Origin: Anaerofustis stercorihominis
Lineage (GTDB): Bacteria; Bacillota; Clostridia; Eubacteriales; Anaerofustaceae
NCBI RefSeq assembly: GCF_005844425.1
Contig: NZ_SPHL01000021.1
Span: 1 to 32,456, forward strand
Reading direction: 5' to 3'
Length of the DNA stretch: 32,456 nucleotides
Part shown: one piece after another, positions 1 to 7,282 of the stretch
How positions within the stretch are numbered: position 1 is the first letter of the stretch
Layout: each line of letters begins with the position of its first letter
Notes under the pieces: generated by a model
Told to the model about the DNA's origin: nothing
Databases searched by the model: none
Seen by the model: only the letters and a program-made list of their open reading frames with translations
Made by a program: the position numbers and the translations under genes

Positions 1-2
1 AA

Positions 3-227
3 GAATGTGAAGAGTATATCGATATAATCGAATTTGGAACTCCTCATGCTTATAATAAAAAATATGAATCAAGAAATGTAACATTACTATATCCTCTTAC
101 GCCAAACATAGATAAAAATAAAAAAATACGATTTTATTCAAATGATGGTGCAAGAATAAACGTTGAATTTATAGATTTATATAATGTTAAAGATTCACTT
201 AAACAAATAATAAATAATATGAATTAA
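3..227 (+). CDS. C-terminal end of an unrecognised protein (5' truncated by window edge)
   Basis: Only the third forward frame is open from the window edge to the TAA at 225-227, giving 74 residues that begin ECEEYIDIIEFGTPHAYN and end KDSLKQIINNMN. The piece is hydrophilic, with no membrane segment, signal peptide or cysteine motif. I do not recognise a family. It is followed at once by an intrinsic terminator, so it is the last gene of a rightward transcript that converges on the marR gene. Reading frame and stop are clear; the function is unknown. Confidence 0.6.
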   Translation, partial: ECEEYIDIIEFGTPHAYNKKYESRNVTLLYPLTPNIDKNKKIRFYSNDGARINVEFIDLYNVKDSLKQIINNMN

Positions 228-254
228 AAAACACTCTTATATAGAGTGTTTTTT
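226..254. terminator. Bidirectional intrinsic terminator between the truncated gene and marR
   Basis: The stem ACACTCT (231-237) pairs with AGAGTGT (243-249) around a 5-nt loop. It is flanked by an A-run on the left and a T-run on the right that extend the pairing. The A/T runs on both sides let it stop transcripts from either strand. It overlaps the stop codons of both convergent genes. Confidence 0.85.
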
Positions 255-687
255 ATTCGTCCATAGATACTGTTGACTCAGCAGCAAGAAGTAAAAGTCT
301 TTTAAATTCTTTTTTTTCTTCTTTTGTCATTTTATTTGTCATTTTATCAAAGCATATTTTAACTTGTTCTTTTACAAATGGGTAAACTTCTAAAGCTTTA
401 TTTGTTGGTTTAATATCGTATGTTCTTTTATCTTTTATGTTTGTAGTCCTTTTAACAAAACCTCTTTCTTCCATTTTATTTAAAGTTTTGGCAACTACAC
501 TTTTATCAAGTCCTATTTTTTTTGTTATTTCATCTTGAGTCATTTTTTTTAAGTCACAAATGATTAATATAATAACAGCTTGAGGTGCTGTTAAATCATA
601 TTTTGCACAATTCTTGTTTAGAAACATATGAGATTTTCTATATAGTATAGATATAAACTTAAAAGGGTTGTCCATAATATCAAACAT
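253..687 (-). CDS. MarR-family transcriptional regulator
   Basis: A 144-residue protein of usual MarR length. The winged helix-turn-helix lies at about residues 30-95, including the APQAVIILI helix, TQDEITKKIGLDKSVVAKTL (recognition helix) and the wing KRTTNIKDKRTYDIKPT. Terminal helices would form the dimer interface. It has an AAAGGAGG ribosome binding site just upstream of its ATG at 685-687. It is divergent from the MFS permease at 801, and a perfect 38-bp palindrome lies between the two genes. By analogy with other MarR-transporter pairs it probably represses the permease and itself and releases DNA on binding a small ligand; the ligand cannot be read from the sequence. No disruption is seen, although its presumed target gene is broken. 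Confidence 0.9.
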   Translation of the reverse strand: MFDIMDNPFKFISILYRKSHMFLNKNCAKYDLTAPQAVIILIICDLKKMTQDEITKKIGLDKSVVAKTLNKMEERGFVKRTTNIKDKRTYDIKPTNKALEVYPFVKEQVKICFDKMTNKMTKEEKKEFKRLLLLAAESTVSMDE

Positions 688-713
688 AAAAAGCCTCCTT
701 TTATTTATTAAAT

Positions 714-742
714 ATTATAGTTGGTTAATTTAATATTTGCAA
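714..742 (-). promoter_or_regulatory. Candidate sigma-A promoter of marR
   Basis: On the minus strand TTGCAA (742-737) and TATAAT (719-714) are separated by 17 nt. The -35 box abuts and slightly overlaps the large palindrome at 741-778, so a repressor bound there would be expected to interfere. Position is by consensus match only. Confidence 0.55.
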
Positions 743-749
743 ATATAAT
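721..749 (+). promoter_or_regulatory. Candidate sigma-A promoter of the MFS permease
   Basis: TTGGTT (721-726) and a perfect TATAAT (744-749) are spaced by 17 nt. The -10 box lies inside the left arm of the palindrome at 741-778, and the predicted start of transcription falls near its centre. This geometry is typical of direct repression. Confidence 0.6.
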
Positions 750-778
750 ATAGTGGCAATTGCCACTATATTATATTT
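741..778. promoter_or_regulatory. 38-bp perfect palindrome, probable MarR operator
   Basis: Every base from 741 to 759 pairs with 760 to 778. The core is TAGTGGCAATTGCCACTA, with A/T-rich flanks. It lies in the marR/MFS divergent region and covers the -10 box of the rightward promoter. It touches the -35 of the leftward promoter. There is no T-run directly after it and it precedes the permease start codon, so an operator is more likely than a terminator. In RNA it would also fold into a long hairpin in the permease leader. Confidence 0.75.
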
Positions 779-800
779 TGACAAAAAAGGAGTGCATTAT

Positions 801-1364
801 ATGGAAAAAGTTACAAAAATATGGAATAAAAATTTTATTTTATTATTTATTACTAATCTTTTGGTTTTAGCAGCTTTTTATGCTTCTATACCTATTATTC
901 CGGTATATTGTCAGCAAATAGGGATAACCGGTTCAAAAGTTGGTATTGTACTAACTGCTATGTCGGTTGCAACAATTTTATTTCGTCCAATAGCCGGATA
1001 TTTACTTGATAACTTTAATCGTTATCTTGTATATGTTTTGTTTTTGGCATTGTTTTGCTTATCTTTCCCAAGTTTTATTTTATTCCCAATGTTTGCAGCA
1101 TTAATTGTAATACGTTTATATATGGGTGCTGTTTATTCTGTTTGTGGTTCCGCAACAATGACTCTTGCCAGCGATGTTTTACCACCTTCAAAGATTACAG
1201 AGGGAATAAGTAGATTTGCATTTACAATCTCAATTGGTATGGCAGTTGGTCCTTTTGTAGGTATTCAAGTTCAAAACTATTTAAGTAGTAAAGCATCTTT
1301 TCTTACAGTATTTGCAATAACGGTTGTAGCACTAATATGTGTGCTATGCTGTAAAATATCCTAA
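801..1364 (+). pseudogene. MFS permease, N-terminal half (first part of a broken MFS-CBS fusion gene)
   Basis: The ATG at 801 is preceded by AAAAAAGGAG with good spacing, so I prefer it to an upstream GTG that lies inside the operator. The 187 residues hold about six membrane helices with MFS features, including the loop FRPIAGYLLDNFNR between helices 2 and 3 (motif A position) and a helix 5 segment with GMAVGPFVG. The frame ends at TAA 1362-1364, immediately after the sixth helix. The protein continues in the +1 frame from about 1340, which implies one extra base somewhere in 1341-1351. The intact gene would have run 801-2481, about 560 codons: 12 helices plus a CBS pair. The regulator next to it suggests a drug or metabolite efflux pump. 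A sequencing or assembly error is the alternative. Confidence 0.8.
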
Positions 1365-1848
1365 AGTAGAAAGAAAGAAATTTGCTTTAAAAGATACTAT
1401 CTACAAACCAGCTTTTCCATTTATGTTTAATATGATGTTTCTTATGATTCCATATGGAGCAGTAATAGCATATTCATCAATTTTGGCAGGAGAAAAGAAT
1501 TTAACAGGATTTCTTCCTTATTTCTATATTTTCCTTGTTGTAGGAATGCTTTTATCGAAACTATCTACACAAAAGATAATTGATAATGGAAAGCATAAAG
1601 TATTAGTGTATATTAGTTTAGTAATTTTAATATTAACAATGGTTAGTTATAAATTCTTAAACACAGGTATACATTTACTTTTAGCCGGATTCTTCTTTGG
1701 GCTTGGGTATGGTATATTACAGCCTTTATTCCAGTCATTTGTTACAGGTACAACACCTGCTCCAAAGAGGGGAGTAGCAAATGCAACATATCTATTATCA
1801 TATGATATTGGTATTGGTATAGGTTCTTTATTAATGGGATTTATGTAG
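1339..1848 (+). pseudogene. MFS permease, C-terminal half (second part of the broken gene)
   Basis: Read in the frame offset from the first half, this segment starts with CYAVKYPKVERKK, a charged central loop. It gives five further hydrophobic helices, including an ITFxYSS-like helix 7 and a helix 11 segment ending GIGIGSLLMGFM. It stops at an amber codon, TAG 1846-1848. The same frame stays open past the TAG, with ESIGLSNGFALTVVAYVIGF as the twelfth helix, and runs straight into the CBS segment. There is no ribosome binding site before the GTG at 1339, so it is unlikely to be made as a separate protein. Confidence 0.78.
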
Positions 1849-2001
1849 GAAAGTATAGGATTATCTAATGGTTTCGCTTTAACTGTTGTTGCTTATGTTA
1901 TAGGTTTTATAGTTTACTTATTATATGTAGATAAATACTATGAAAAATTAAAAAACAAAGAAGGTTCAAAAAAAGAACACAAAGGTTTCTTATCAGAATA
2001 T

Positions 2002-2481
2002 ATGGAACATGAAATATATACTATTGATGAAAATAAAACGGTTAGAGATGCCATAACATTCTTTACTGAAAAAAATATAAGTGGTGCACCTGTTATTTCA
2101 CAAGATGGTAAACCTGTTGGTTACATTACAGATGGGGATATTATGAGATATATGAAAGTAGATGAGCATCATCCTACCGCTATGGATAGTTCCGTAATGT
2201 TTATGGATTATTTTTGGAATACAGATAATGAATTTGAAGAAAAACTTAATTCAATTATGGACTTAAACGTACTTGAGATAGGTACGAATAAGCCTATTAT
2301 GATTGATATTAATGCTTCAATGGAAGAAGCGTTAAAATTACTTAGTGAAACAGGTATAAAGAAAATACCGGTAATTAAGGATAATAAAATTGTTGGAATA
2401 ATTTCTCGTAGTGTAATGACGCAATTTTTGGTTAAGAGATATCTTGTAAAACAATATTTGAAAAATAGTAAAAATATGTAA
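2002..2481 (+). pseudogene. CBS-domain pair, C-terminal module of the broken MFS-CBS gene
   Basis: Two CBS motifs are visible. The first is EIYTIDENKTVRDAITFF through PVGYITDGDIMRYM (about residues 3-50 of this segment). The second is MIDINASMEEALKLLSETG through KIVGIISRSVMTQFL (about 98-148). CBS pairs bind adenosyl ligands and gate many transporters. The segment is in the same frame as the second permease half, with no stop from 1849 to 2001 and a basic linker (YEKLKNKEGSKKEHK). The ATG at 2002 has no Shine-Dalgarno sequence at a useful distance. I therefore read it as the regulatory tail of one polypeptide rather than as a free-standing CBS protein. If translated alone it would be a 159-residue soluble protein. 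Confidence 0.75.
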
Positions 2482-2492
2482 ATGATAAAGCA

Positions 2493-2602
2493 TTTTTATT
2501 GACTTTTGTTTTTTTAAGGTGTATTATTAATTATAATTTTAAGGGGATTTTAGGGGGAGTTTTGTTATATTTTAGTTTTTTTACAAATTAAGTCAATAAA
2601 AA
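2493..2602. repeat. 13-bp inverted repeat flanking the radical SAM promoter leader
   Basis: TTTTTATTGACTT at 2493-2505 is exactly complementary to AAGTCAATAAAAA at 2590-2602, with 84 bp between. The left arm contains the -35 box TTGACT; the right arm lies just before the ribosome binding site of the radical SAM gene. It could be a pair of regulator half-sites or a leader stem, or chance in an A/T-rich region. Confidence 0.4.
2499..2527 (+). promoter_or_regulatory. Sigma-A promoter of the radical SAM-patatin operon
   Basis: TTGACT (2499-2504) and TATTAT (2522-2527) are 17 nt apart. This predicts a transcript start near 2534 and a leader of about 95 nt before the ATG at 2629. Confidence 0.65.
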
Positions 2603-2628
2603 AACAGAGAAGGAGATGTAATTAAAAA

Positions 2629-3978
2629 ATGAACAATATAACAAAAAAGGTTAAAGCTGCAACAATGTCTGCTGCACTTGAAAAATCATTAAGCTACATA
2701 ACAAAAAATCCACAAGAAAATATACCTAAATTAATGTCTATGGTTGATAAGATTTTACCAGAAGGCTGGTATGAAAAACAAAGAAAAGCTTTTAGAGGTG
2801 CAATAGAAAGAAAAGACAACTGGTATGATTTAATGTTAAGGGTATGGGATTTGGATGAAAATATAAGAAATACATTTTTTAAAAATTTTGTTATAAATGC
2901 ATGTTTTGCTGGAAGTATGCGTCAAGATGAGGTAAAGGAAAAAGAAAACTGTAATGTTCCTTGGGCTATACTTTTAGACCCTACATCAGCTTGTAATTTA
3001 CATTGTACAGGTTGCTGGGCAGCTGAATATGGTAATAAGTTAAACCTTTCTTTTGATGAACTTGATTCAATAGTTACACAAGGAAAAGAACTTGGTACAT
3101 ATATGTATATTTTTACTGGTGGGGAACCTCTTGTAAGAAAAGATGATATTATAAAACTTTGTGAAAAACATTCAGACTGTGAATTTTTGAGTTTTACAAA
3201 CGGAACATTGATAGATGAAGCATTTTGTGATGAAATGCTTAGGGTTAAAAACTTTGTTCCTGCAATAAGCTTGGAAGGCTTTGAAAGTGCAAATGATAAT
3301 CGTAGAGGTAATGGTGTATATCAAAAAGTTAGAAAGACAATGAAACTTTTAAAAGATAAAAAATTACCTTTTGGTATCTCTGTATGTTACACAAGTCAAA
3401 ATTATAAAGATGTAACGAGTGAAGAATTCTTTGATTTGATGATTGATGCAGGTGCATTATTTGTATGGTTCTTCCATTATATGCCTGTAGGTAATAAAGC
3501 TGCAACAGAATTACTTTTATCACCTAAAGAAAGAACAGATGTATATAATAAGATTCGTGGATACAGAAAGACAAAACCTATTTTTTCAATGGACTTCCAA
3601 AATGATGCTGAGTATGTAGGTGGATGTATAGCAGGAGGAAGAAGTTATTTACATATCAATGCAAAGGGAGATGTTGAACCTTGTGTATTTATTCATTATT
3701 CAAATGTAAATATACGTACATCAACTTTGCTTGAAGCATTAAAGAGTCCTTTATTTATGGCATATCATGATGGTCAACCTTTTAATGATAATATGCTTAG
3801 ACCTTGTCCTATGCTTGAAAATCCTGAAAAACTTAGAAAAATGGTTAAAGATACAAATGCTGTATCGACAGATTATGAATCACCTGAAAGTGTTGATGCA
3901 CTTTGTGATAAATGTAAGCCTTATGCCGAAAATTGGAAACCACAAGCAGAAAAATTATTTTATGGAAATGAAAAGTAA
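2629..3978 (+). CDS. Radical SAM protein with cysteine-rich C-terminal (SPASM-like) region
   Basis: A 449-residue protein. The radical SAM cluster motif C122-NLH-C126-TG-C129 follows DPTSACN and would hold the 4Fe-4S cluster that cleaves S-adenosylmethionine. FTGGEPLVR at about residue 163 is the GGEP SAM-binding motif. A long N-terminal extension of about 110 residues, helical and with no signal peptide, precedes the barrel. The C-terminal third has further cysteines (GGCIAGG, EPCVF, RPCPM, CDKCKP), the pattern of a SPASM/Twitch auxiliary cluster. The start has AAGGAGATG upstream with a somewhat long spacer. It is cotranscribed with the patatin gene 18 bp downstream. The substrate is unknown. 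SPASM enzymes often modify peptides, but no precursor peptide is visible here, so a small-molecule or lipid-related role is equally possible. Confidence 0.88.
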   Translation: MNNITKKVKAATMSAALEKSLSYITKNPQENIPKLMSMVDKILPEGWYEKQRKAFRGAIERKDNWYDLMLRVWDLDENIRNTFFKNFVINACFAGSMRQDEVKEKENCNVPWAILLDPTSACNLHCTGCWAAEYGNKLNLSFDELDSIVTQGKELGTYMYIFTGGEPLVRKDDIIKLCEKHSDCEFLSFTNGTLIDEAFCDEMLRVKNFVPAISLEGFESANDNRRGNGVYQKVRKTMKLLKDKKLPFGISVCYTSQNYKDVTSEEFFDLMIDAGALFVWFFHYMPVGNKAATELLLSPKERTDVYNKIRGYRKTKPIFSMDFQNDAEYVGGCIAGGRSYLHINAKGDVEPCVFIHYSNVNIRTSTLLEALKSPLFMAYHDGQPFNDNMLRPCPMLENPEKLRKMVKDTNAVSTDYESPESVDALCDKCKPYAENWKPQAEKLFYGNEK

Positions 3979-3996
3979 AATAAATGTGGTGTTTAT

Positions 3997-4920
3997 ATGA
4001 AATCAACTTTACATAATAATAAGGTATTTTCAGGAATTGATTCTCTTCCAAATGCTAAAGCTTCGAATAAAGTAACAAAAGGCTGTATAGTATTGGAAGG
4101 TGGTGCGTTCAGAGGGTTATATGGAGAAGGTGTGCTTGATGCTCTTATGTTATCTGATATAAATTTAAGTTGTACAATAGGTGTATCTGCGGGAGCATTA
4201 AACGGAATGCATTATGTTTCAGGGCAAATTGGACGTGCAGCAAGGGTTAATTTGAAATACAGACATGATAGAAGATATATTGGTTCAAATGCTTTAAAAA
4301 ATGATCATGGATTGGTTGGATTTGATTTTGTATTTTATAAGTGTGTGGATGCAGGAGCATTTGATTATGAGCGTTTTTATAATTCAGAAAGAAGATTTGT
4401 TGCTGTTGCTGCAAATTGTAATTCAGGAAAAACAGTTTACTTTGAAAAAAATAAAAGTGATATATTCCAGGCAATAAGAGCATCTGCTTCTATGCCATGT
4501 GCATCAAGTAAGGTTTGGATTGATGGAGAACCTTATATGGATGGGGGATGTACAACAAGTATTCCTTATCAGTGGGCATTAGATGAAGGTTATGAAAAAA
4601 TAATTGTTGTTAGAACCAGACCTGATGACTTTAGAAAAGAAAAAGATTCTGTAATCGAGAACTGTTTGTGTAAAATGTTATATAGAAAATATCCTAAATT
4701 TTTAGATGTATTAAAAATTAGAAATATCAGCTATAATAAAGAATGTGACGAAATAGAAAAATTAAAAAAGAATAAAAGAATTTTTGTTATTAGTCCTAAG
4801 AAGAGTTTGGATGTACATAGGCTAGAGCCAGATATGGAAAAACTTGGTCATTGGTACTATCAAGGTTACAACGAGACAATGGAACAATTAGAAAAAATAA
4901 AAGAATATCTTGAAATTTAA
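3997..4920 (+). CDS. Patatin-like phospholipase (lysophospholipase/acyl hydrolase)
   Basis: A 307-residue protein of the bacterial patatin family. The oxyanion-hole loop EGGAFRGLYGEG is at about 34-45. The nucleophile elbow GVSAG carries Ser64, and the partner Asp182 is in MDGG, giving the Ser-Asp dyad of the family. No signal peptide or membrane helix is seen, so it is probably cytoplasmic or at the inner face of the membrane, releasing fatty acids from phospholipids or acyl esters. It resembles the YjjU-like group rather than secreted ExoU-type toxins. The upstream ribosome binding site is weak (GTGGTG), consistent with coupling to the radical SAM gene 18 bp upstream. A terminator follows directly. 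Confidence 0.9.
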   Translation: MKSTLHNNKVFSGIDSLPNAKASNKVTKGCIVLEGGAFRGLYGEGVLDALMLSDINLSCTIGVSAGALNGMHYVSGQIGRAARVNLKYRHDRRYIGSNALKNDHGLVGFDFVFYKCVDAGAFDYERFYNSERRFVAVAANCNSGKTVYFEKNKSDIFQAIRASASMPCASSKVWIDGEPYMDGGCTTSIPYQWALDEGYEKIIVVRTRPDDFRKEKDSVIENCLCKMLYRKYPKFLDVLKIRNISYNKECDEIEKLKKNKRIFVISPKKSLDVHRLEPDMEKLGHWYYQGYNETMEQLEKIKEYLEI

Positions 4921-4948
4921 AAAAAACACCATAAAAGGTGGTTTTTTT
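4921..4948 (+). terminator. Intrinsic terminator of the radical SAM-patatin operon
   Basis: CACC (4927-4930) pairs with GGTG around an ATAAAA loop. It is extended by an A-run/T-run with one bulged G and followed by a T-run. Confidence 0.75.
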
Positions 4949-5461
4949 ATTTATATATAATAATTTTAAAATTAAATAAAAATTATAATCATTATATACA
5001 TTTAAAGTTAAAAAAGATATTTTTATGAAAAAAACATAAATATATTCATGAAATTTACAAGTAAAAAAGTAGGAAATATTATAAAAATAAAAAATATAAT
5101 GTTTATAAAAGAAGTTTTTTTAAAATTATATAAAATAAAAAAGAGGAAATAATTAAATTATTTTAAATGTTACAAAAATATAGATACAATATGTAGATAA
5201 AGAAAATAAATAAAAATAAATATACAATATATAGTGGTTAAAAAGTAAAATATAAAATTTTTTTTCTTTTAGTCGTATTTTTTACATAAAATTTAAGACA
5301 AAAAAATATAATACTGCTATAATATAAATACATAAAAAAATTAAGCAGATTTACTAGTTTCATTATATTATTTTTTATGAAATTTTTTAATTAAAATAAA
5401 ATGCAAGATTATAAATTAAATTTTATTTTCTCATTCTATTTAGTTCCTTAAATAATTTAAT

Positions 5462-5501
5462 AAAAAAAACCATAAAAAATATGATTTATTTTTTATGGTT
5501 T
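5462..5501 (-). terminator. Long hairpin with terminator geometry for the minus strand
   Basis: Bases 5467-5481 pair perfectly with 5487-5501 (15 bp, core AACCATAAAAAATA, 5-nt loop TGATT). On the minus strand the stem is followed by eight T's, the form of an intrinsic terminator. On the plus strand no T-run follows. No minus-strand gene leads into it: the region to the right is the plus-strand glycogen operon. It may block antisense transcription, insulate the promoter, or be a remnant. Confidence 0.5.
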
Positions 5502-5543
5502 CGTAAAAGTTGTGTAAATATTTGTTATTTATACAACCTACTC

Positions 5544-5572
5544 TTGAAAAATAATAATGAAAACGTTATAAT
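5544..5572 (+). promoter_or_regulatory. Sigma-A promoter of the glycogen operon
   Basis: TTGAAA (5544-5549) and a perfect TATAAT (5567-5572) are exactly 17 nt apart. This predicts transcription from about 5579, 57 nt before the pgm start codon. It is the best promoter in the window, and the only convincing one before the eight-gene operon. Confidence 0.8.
5558..5571 (+). promoter_or_regulatory. Catabolite-responsive (cre)-like operator 1
   Basis: TGAAAACGTTATAA matches the Gram-positive cre consensus TGWNANCGNTNWCA at all but one position. It fills the spacer and -10 box of the glycogen promoter, so CcpA or another LacI/GalR-family repressor bound here would block RNA polymerase. Assignment is by consensus only; no such regulator gene is in the window. 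Confidence 0.6.
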
Positions 5573-5579
5573 TAGCATA

Positions 5580-5592
5580 TGAAATCGTTTCA
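5580..5592 (+). promoter_or_regulatory. LacI/CcpA-like operator 2
   Basis: TGAAATCGTTTCA is a palindrome with five-base arms (TGAAA/TTTCA) around a central TCG, the shape of LacI-family operators. It sits on the predicted transcription start. Its CG core is 22 bp, two helical turns, from that of operator 1, which puts both sites on one face of the DNA. Confidence 0.6.
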
Positions 5593-5635
5593 CTTTTAAA
5601 GTGTGAAATAATAAATATTTAAAGAGGTGTAGAGT

Positions 5636-7261
5636 ATGATAGAGATGCTAGAAAAGGTAAAAAAATGGAAGGACAGCGTATTACTTACTGACAGTGAAAA
5701 ACAGACACTTAATTCGATGAGTGACGAAGAATTAAGCTCGGCTTTTTCACAAGAATTAAAGTTTGGTACTGCAGGTCTTAGAGGTATAATGGGACTTGGT
5801 ACAAACAGGATGAATATTTATGTTGTCAGAAGAGCAACAATGGGACTTGCTATGTATTTAAACAAATACTTTGATAATCCAACAGTTGTAATAAGTTATG
5901 ACAGCAGAAATAATTCAAGATTATTTGCCGAAGAGTCAATGGGAGTTTTGGCAGCAAATGGAATAAAAACATATATGTTTAGTGAACTTATGCCTGTTCC
6001 CGCACTTTCATTCGCAACAAGATTTTTAAAATGCGATGCGGGTATAATGATTACGGCAAGTCACAATCCGAAAGAATATAACGGATACAAGGTTTATGCT
6101 TCAACAGGTGGTCAAATATTAGACGAAACAGCAGACGAAATAGAAACCAATATAGCTGGAATAGATATTTTCGAGGATGTTAAATATATATCTTTTGACG
6201 AAGCAATTAATGGGAACGGAGAATATGTTCCAAAAGAAGTTATGGATGCATATTTTGAAGAAGCAAACAAAGCTTCAGATTGGTCAAGCGAAAGAGATAT
6301 TTCAATCGTATATACACCTCTTAATGGTTCAGGTAATAAACCTGTGCAACAAATTCTATCAATGAATGGTTTTGATAAAGTATATGTAGTGAAAGAACAA
6401 GAAGAACCTGACGGTAATTTCCCTACATGTCCTGCACCTAATCCAGAAAAATATGAAGTATATGGTCCTGCAATTAAACTTGCAAAAGAAAAAGATGCAG
6501 ATGTAATTGTTGCAACAGACCCTGACTGTGACAGAGCCGGTATGATGATTAAAGTTGGTGATGATTATCAAGTATTAACAGGTAATCAAATCGGAATGTT
6601 GCTTGCTGATTACATAAGTTCAAGAGTTGATAATCCACAAGATAAAACTATTGTAACATCAGTAGTAAGTACTCCTATGGTTGATAAAGTAGTAGGAAAA
6701 TACGGTGTAAGCGTTAGAAGAACACTTGTTGGATTTAAGTGGATTGGTGAACAAATTGACTTATTAAAAGATTCATTTATTTTTGGATTTGAAGAAAGTT
6801 ATGGATATTTAGTTGGTCAATATGCAAGAGACAAAGACGGTATTGTTGCTGCAAAATTAATTTGTCAAATGGCTGCTTATTATAAAGCACAAGGTAAAAC
6901 ATTATTTGATGTACTAAATGGTTTATATAAAGAGTTTGGTCACTGTGTTGATATAACTGTAAGCGTTGATATTGATGATATATCACAAGTATCAAGTATC
7001 ATGGATAAGATTTCAACAAAAGAAAGTGCAAATGAAGTATTTTTAGATGTAGTTAAATATGAAGATTATAGCAAAGAAGGAACAGGGCTTCCTATAACAA
7101 ATATGATTTTAATTGAAAAAGGTGACGGAACAAGGGTAATTGTAAGACCTTCCGGTACAGAACCAAAAGTAAAACTTTACATGTCTTTCTATGAAGATGA
7201 TGAAGCTAAATTAGAAGAAAGAAAAGCAGATATTTTAAATCGCTTTAACACAATTTTATAA
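5636..7261 (+). CDS. pgcA: Phosphoglucomutase/phosphomannomutase (alpha-D-phosphohexomutase)
   Basis: Interconverts glucose-1-P and glucose-6-P, the entry and exit point of glycogen metabolism. A 541-residue protein, near the length of Firmicutes PgcA-type enzymes. It shows FGTAGLRG (about 43-50), the phosphoserine loop TASHNPKEYNG with catalytic Ser142, the magnesium loop DPDCDR (295-300), the sugar-specificity loop GFEESYG and the C-terminal phosphate-binding loop RPSGTEPKVKLY. It is the first gene of the glycogen operon, with an AGAGGTG ribosome binding site. Close relatives also accept mannose phosphates, so the exact sugar preference is inferred from the neighbours. Confidence 0.92.
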   Translation: MIEMLEKVKKWKDSVLLTDSEKQTLNSMSDEELSSAFSQELKFGTAGLRGIMGLGTNRMNIYVVRRATMGLAMYLNKYFDNPTVVISYDSRNNSRLFAEESMGVLAANGIKTYMFSELMPVPALSFATRFLKCDAGIMITASHNPKEYNGYKVYASTGGQILDETADEIETNIAGIDIFEDVKYISFDEAINGNGEYVPKEVMDAYFEEANKASDWSSERDISIVYTPLNGSGNKPVQQILSMNGFDKVYVVKEQEEPDGNFPTCPAPNPEKYEVYGPAIKLAKEKDADVIVATDPDCDRAGMMIKVGDDYQVLTGNQIGMLLADYISSRVDNPQDKTIVTSVVSTPMVDKVVGKYGVSVRRTLVGFKWIGEQIDLLKDSFIFGFEESYGYLVGQYARDKDGIVAAKLICQMAAYYKAQGKTLFDVLNGLYKEFGHCVDITVSVDIDDISQVSSIMDKISTKESANEVFLDVVKYEDYSKEGTGLPITNMILIEKGDGTRVIVRPSGTEPKVKLYMSFYEDDEAKLEERKADILNRFNTIL

Positions 7262-7282
7262 TTTTAGGAGGAATGATAAGAA

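Larger units (their letters stand above)
4949..5635. other. Long A/T-rich intergenic region upstream of the glycogen operon
   Basis: Nearly 690 bp without a credible gene. Start codons here meet stops within a few codons and lack ribosome binding sites. The left 500 bp is extremely A/T-rich, with many A- and T-runs, suggestive of curved DNA. A weak promoter-like pair, AAGACA (5295-5300) and TATAAT (5318-5323), precedes a small stem TTTCAT/ATGAAA (5358-5382) followed by six T's. This could be a very short untranslated transcript, but the evidence is thin. The right part holds a strong minus-facing hairpin, the operon promoter and two operators, each listed separately. Confidence 0.6.

Noticed and set aside
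753-800. Upstream GTG as start of the MFS permease
   Set aside because: It lies within the palindrome and before the ribosome binding site AAAAAAGGAG; ATG 801 fits much better.
1846-1848. Amber codon read through as an amino acid (pyrrolysine or suppressor)
   Set aside because: TAG is used as a normal stop elsewhere in the window (glgB, glgD, glgA), and a frameshift in the same gene points to decay rather than recoding.
4949-5460. Riboswitch or small-protein gene in the long gap
   Set aside because: No recognisable riboswitch core, no open frame with a ribosome binding site, and pairing is limited to A/T runs.
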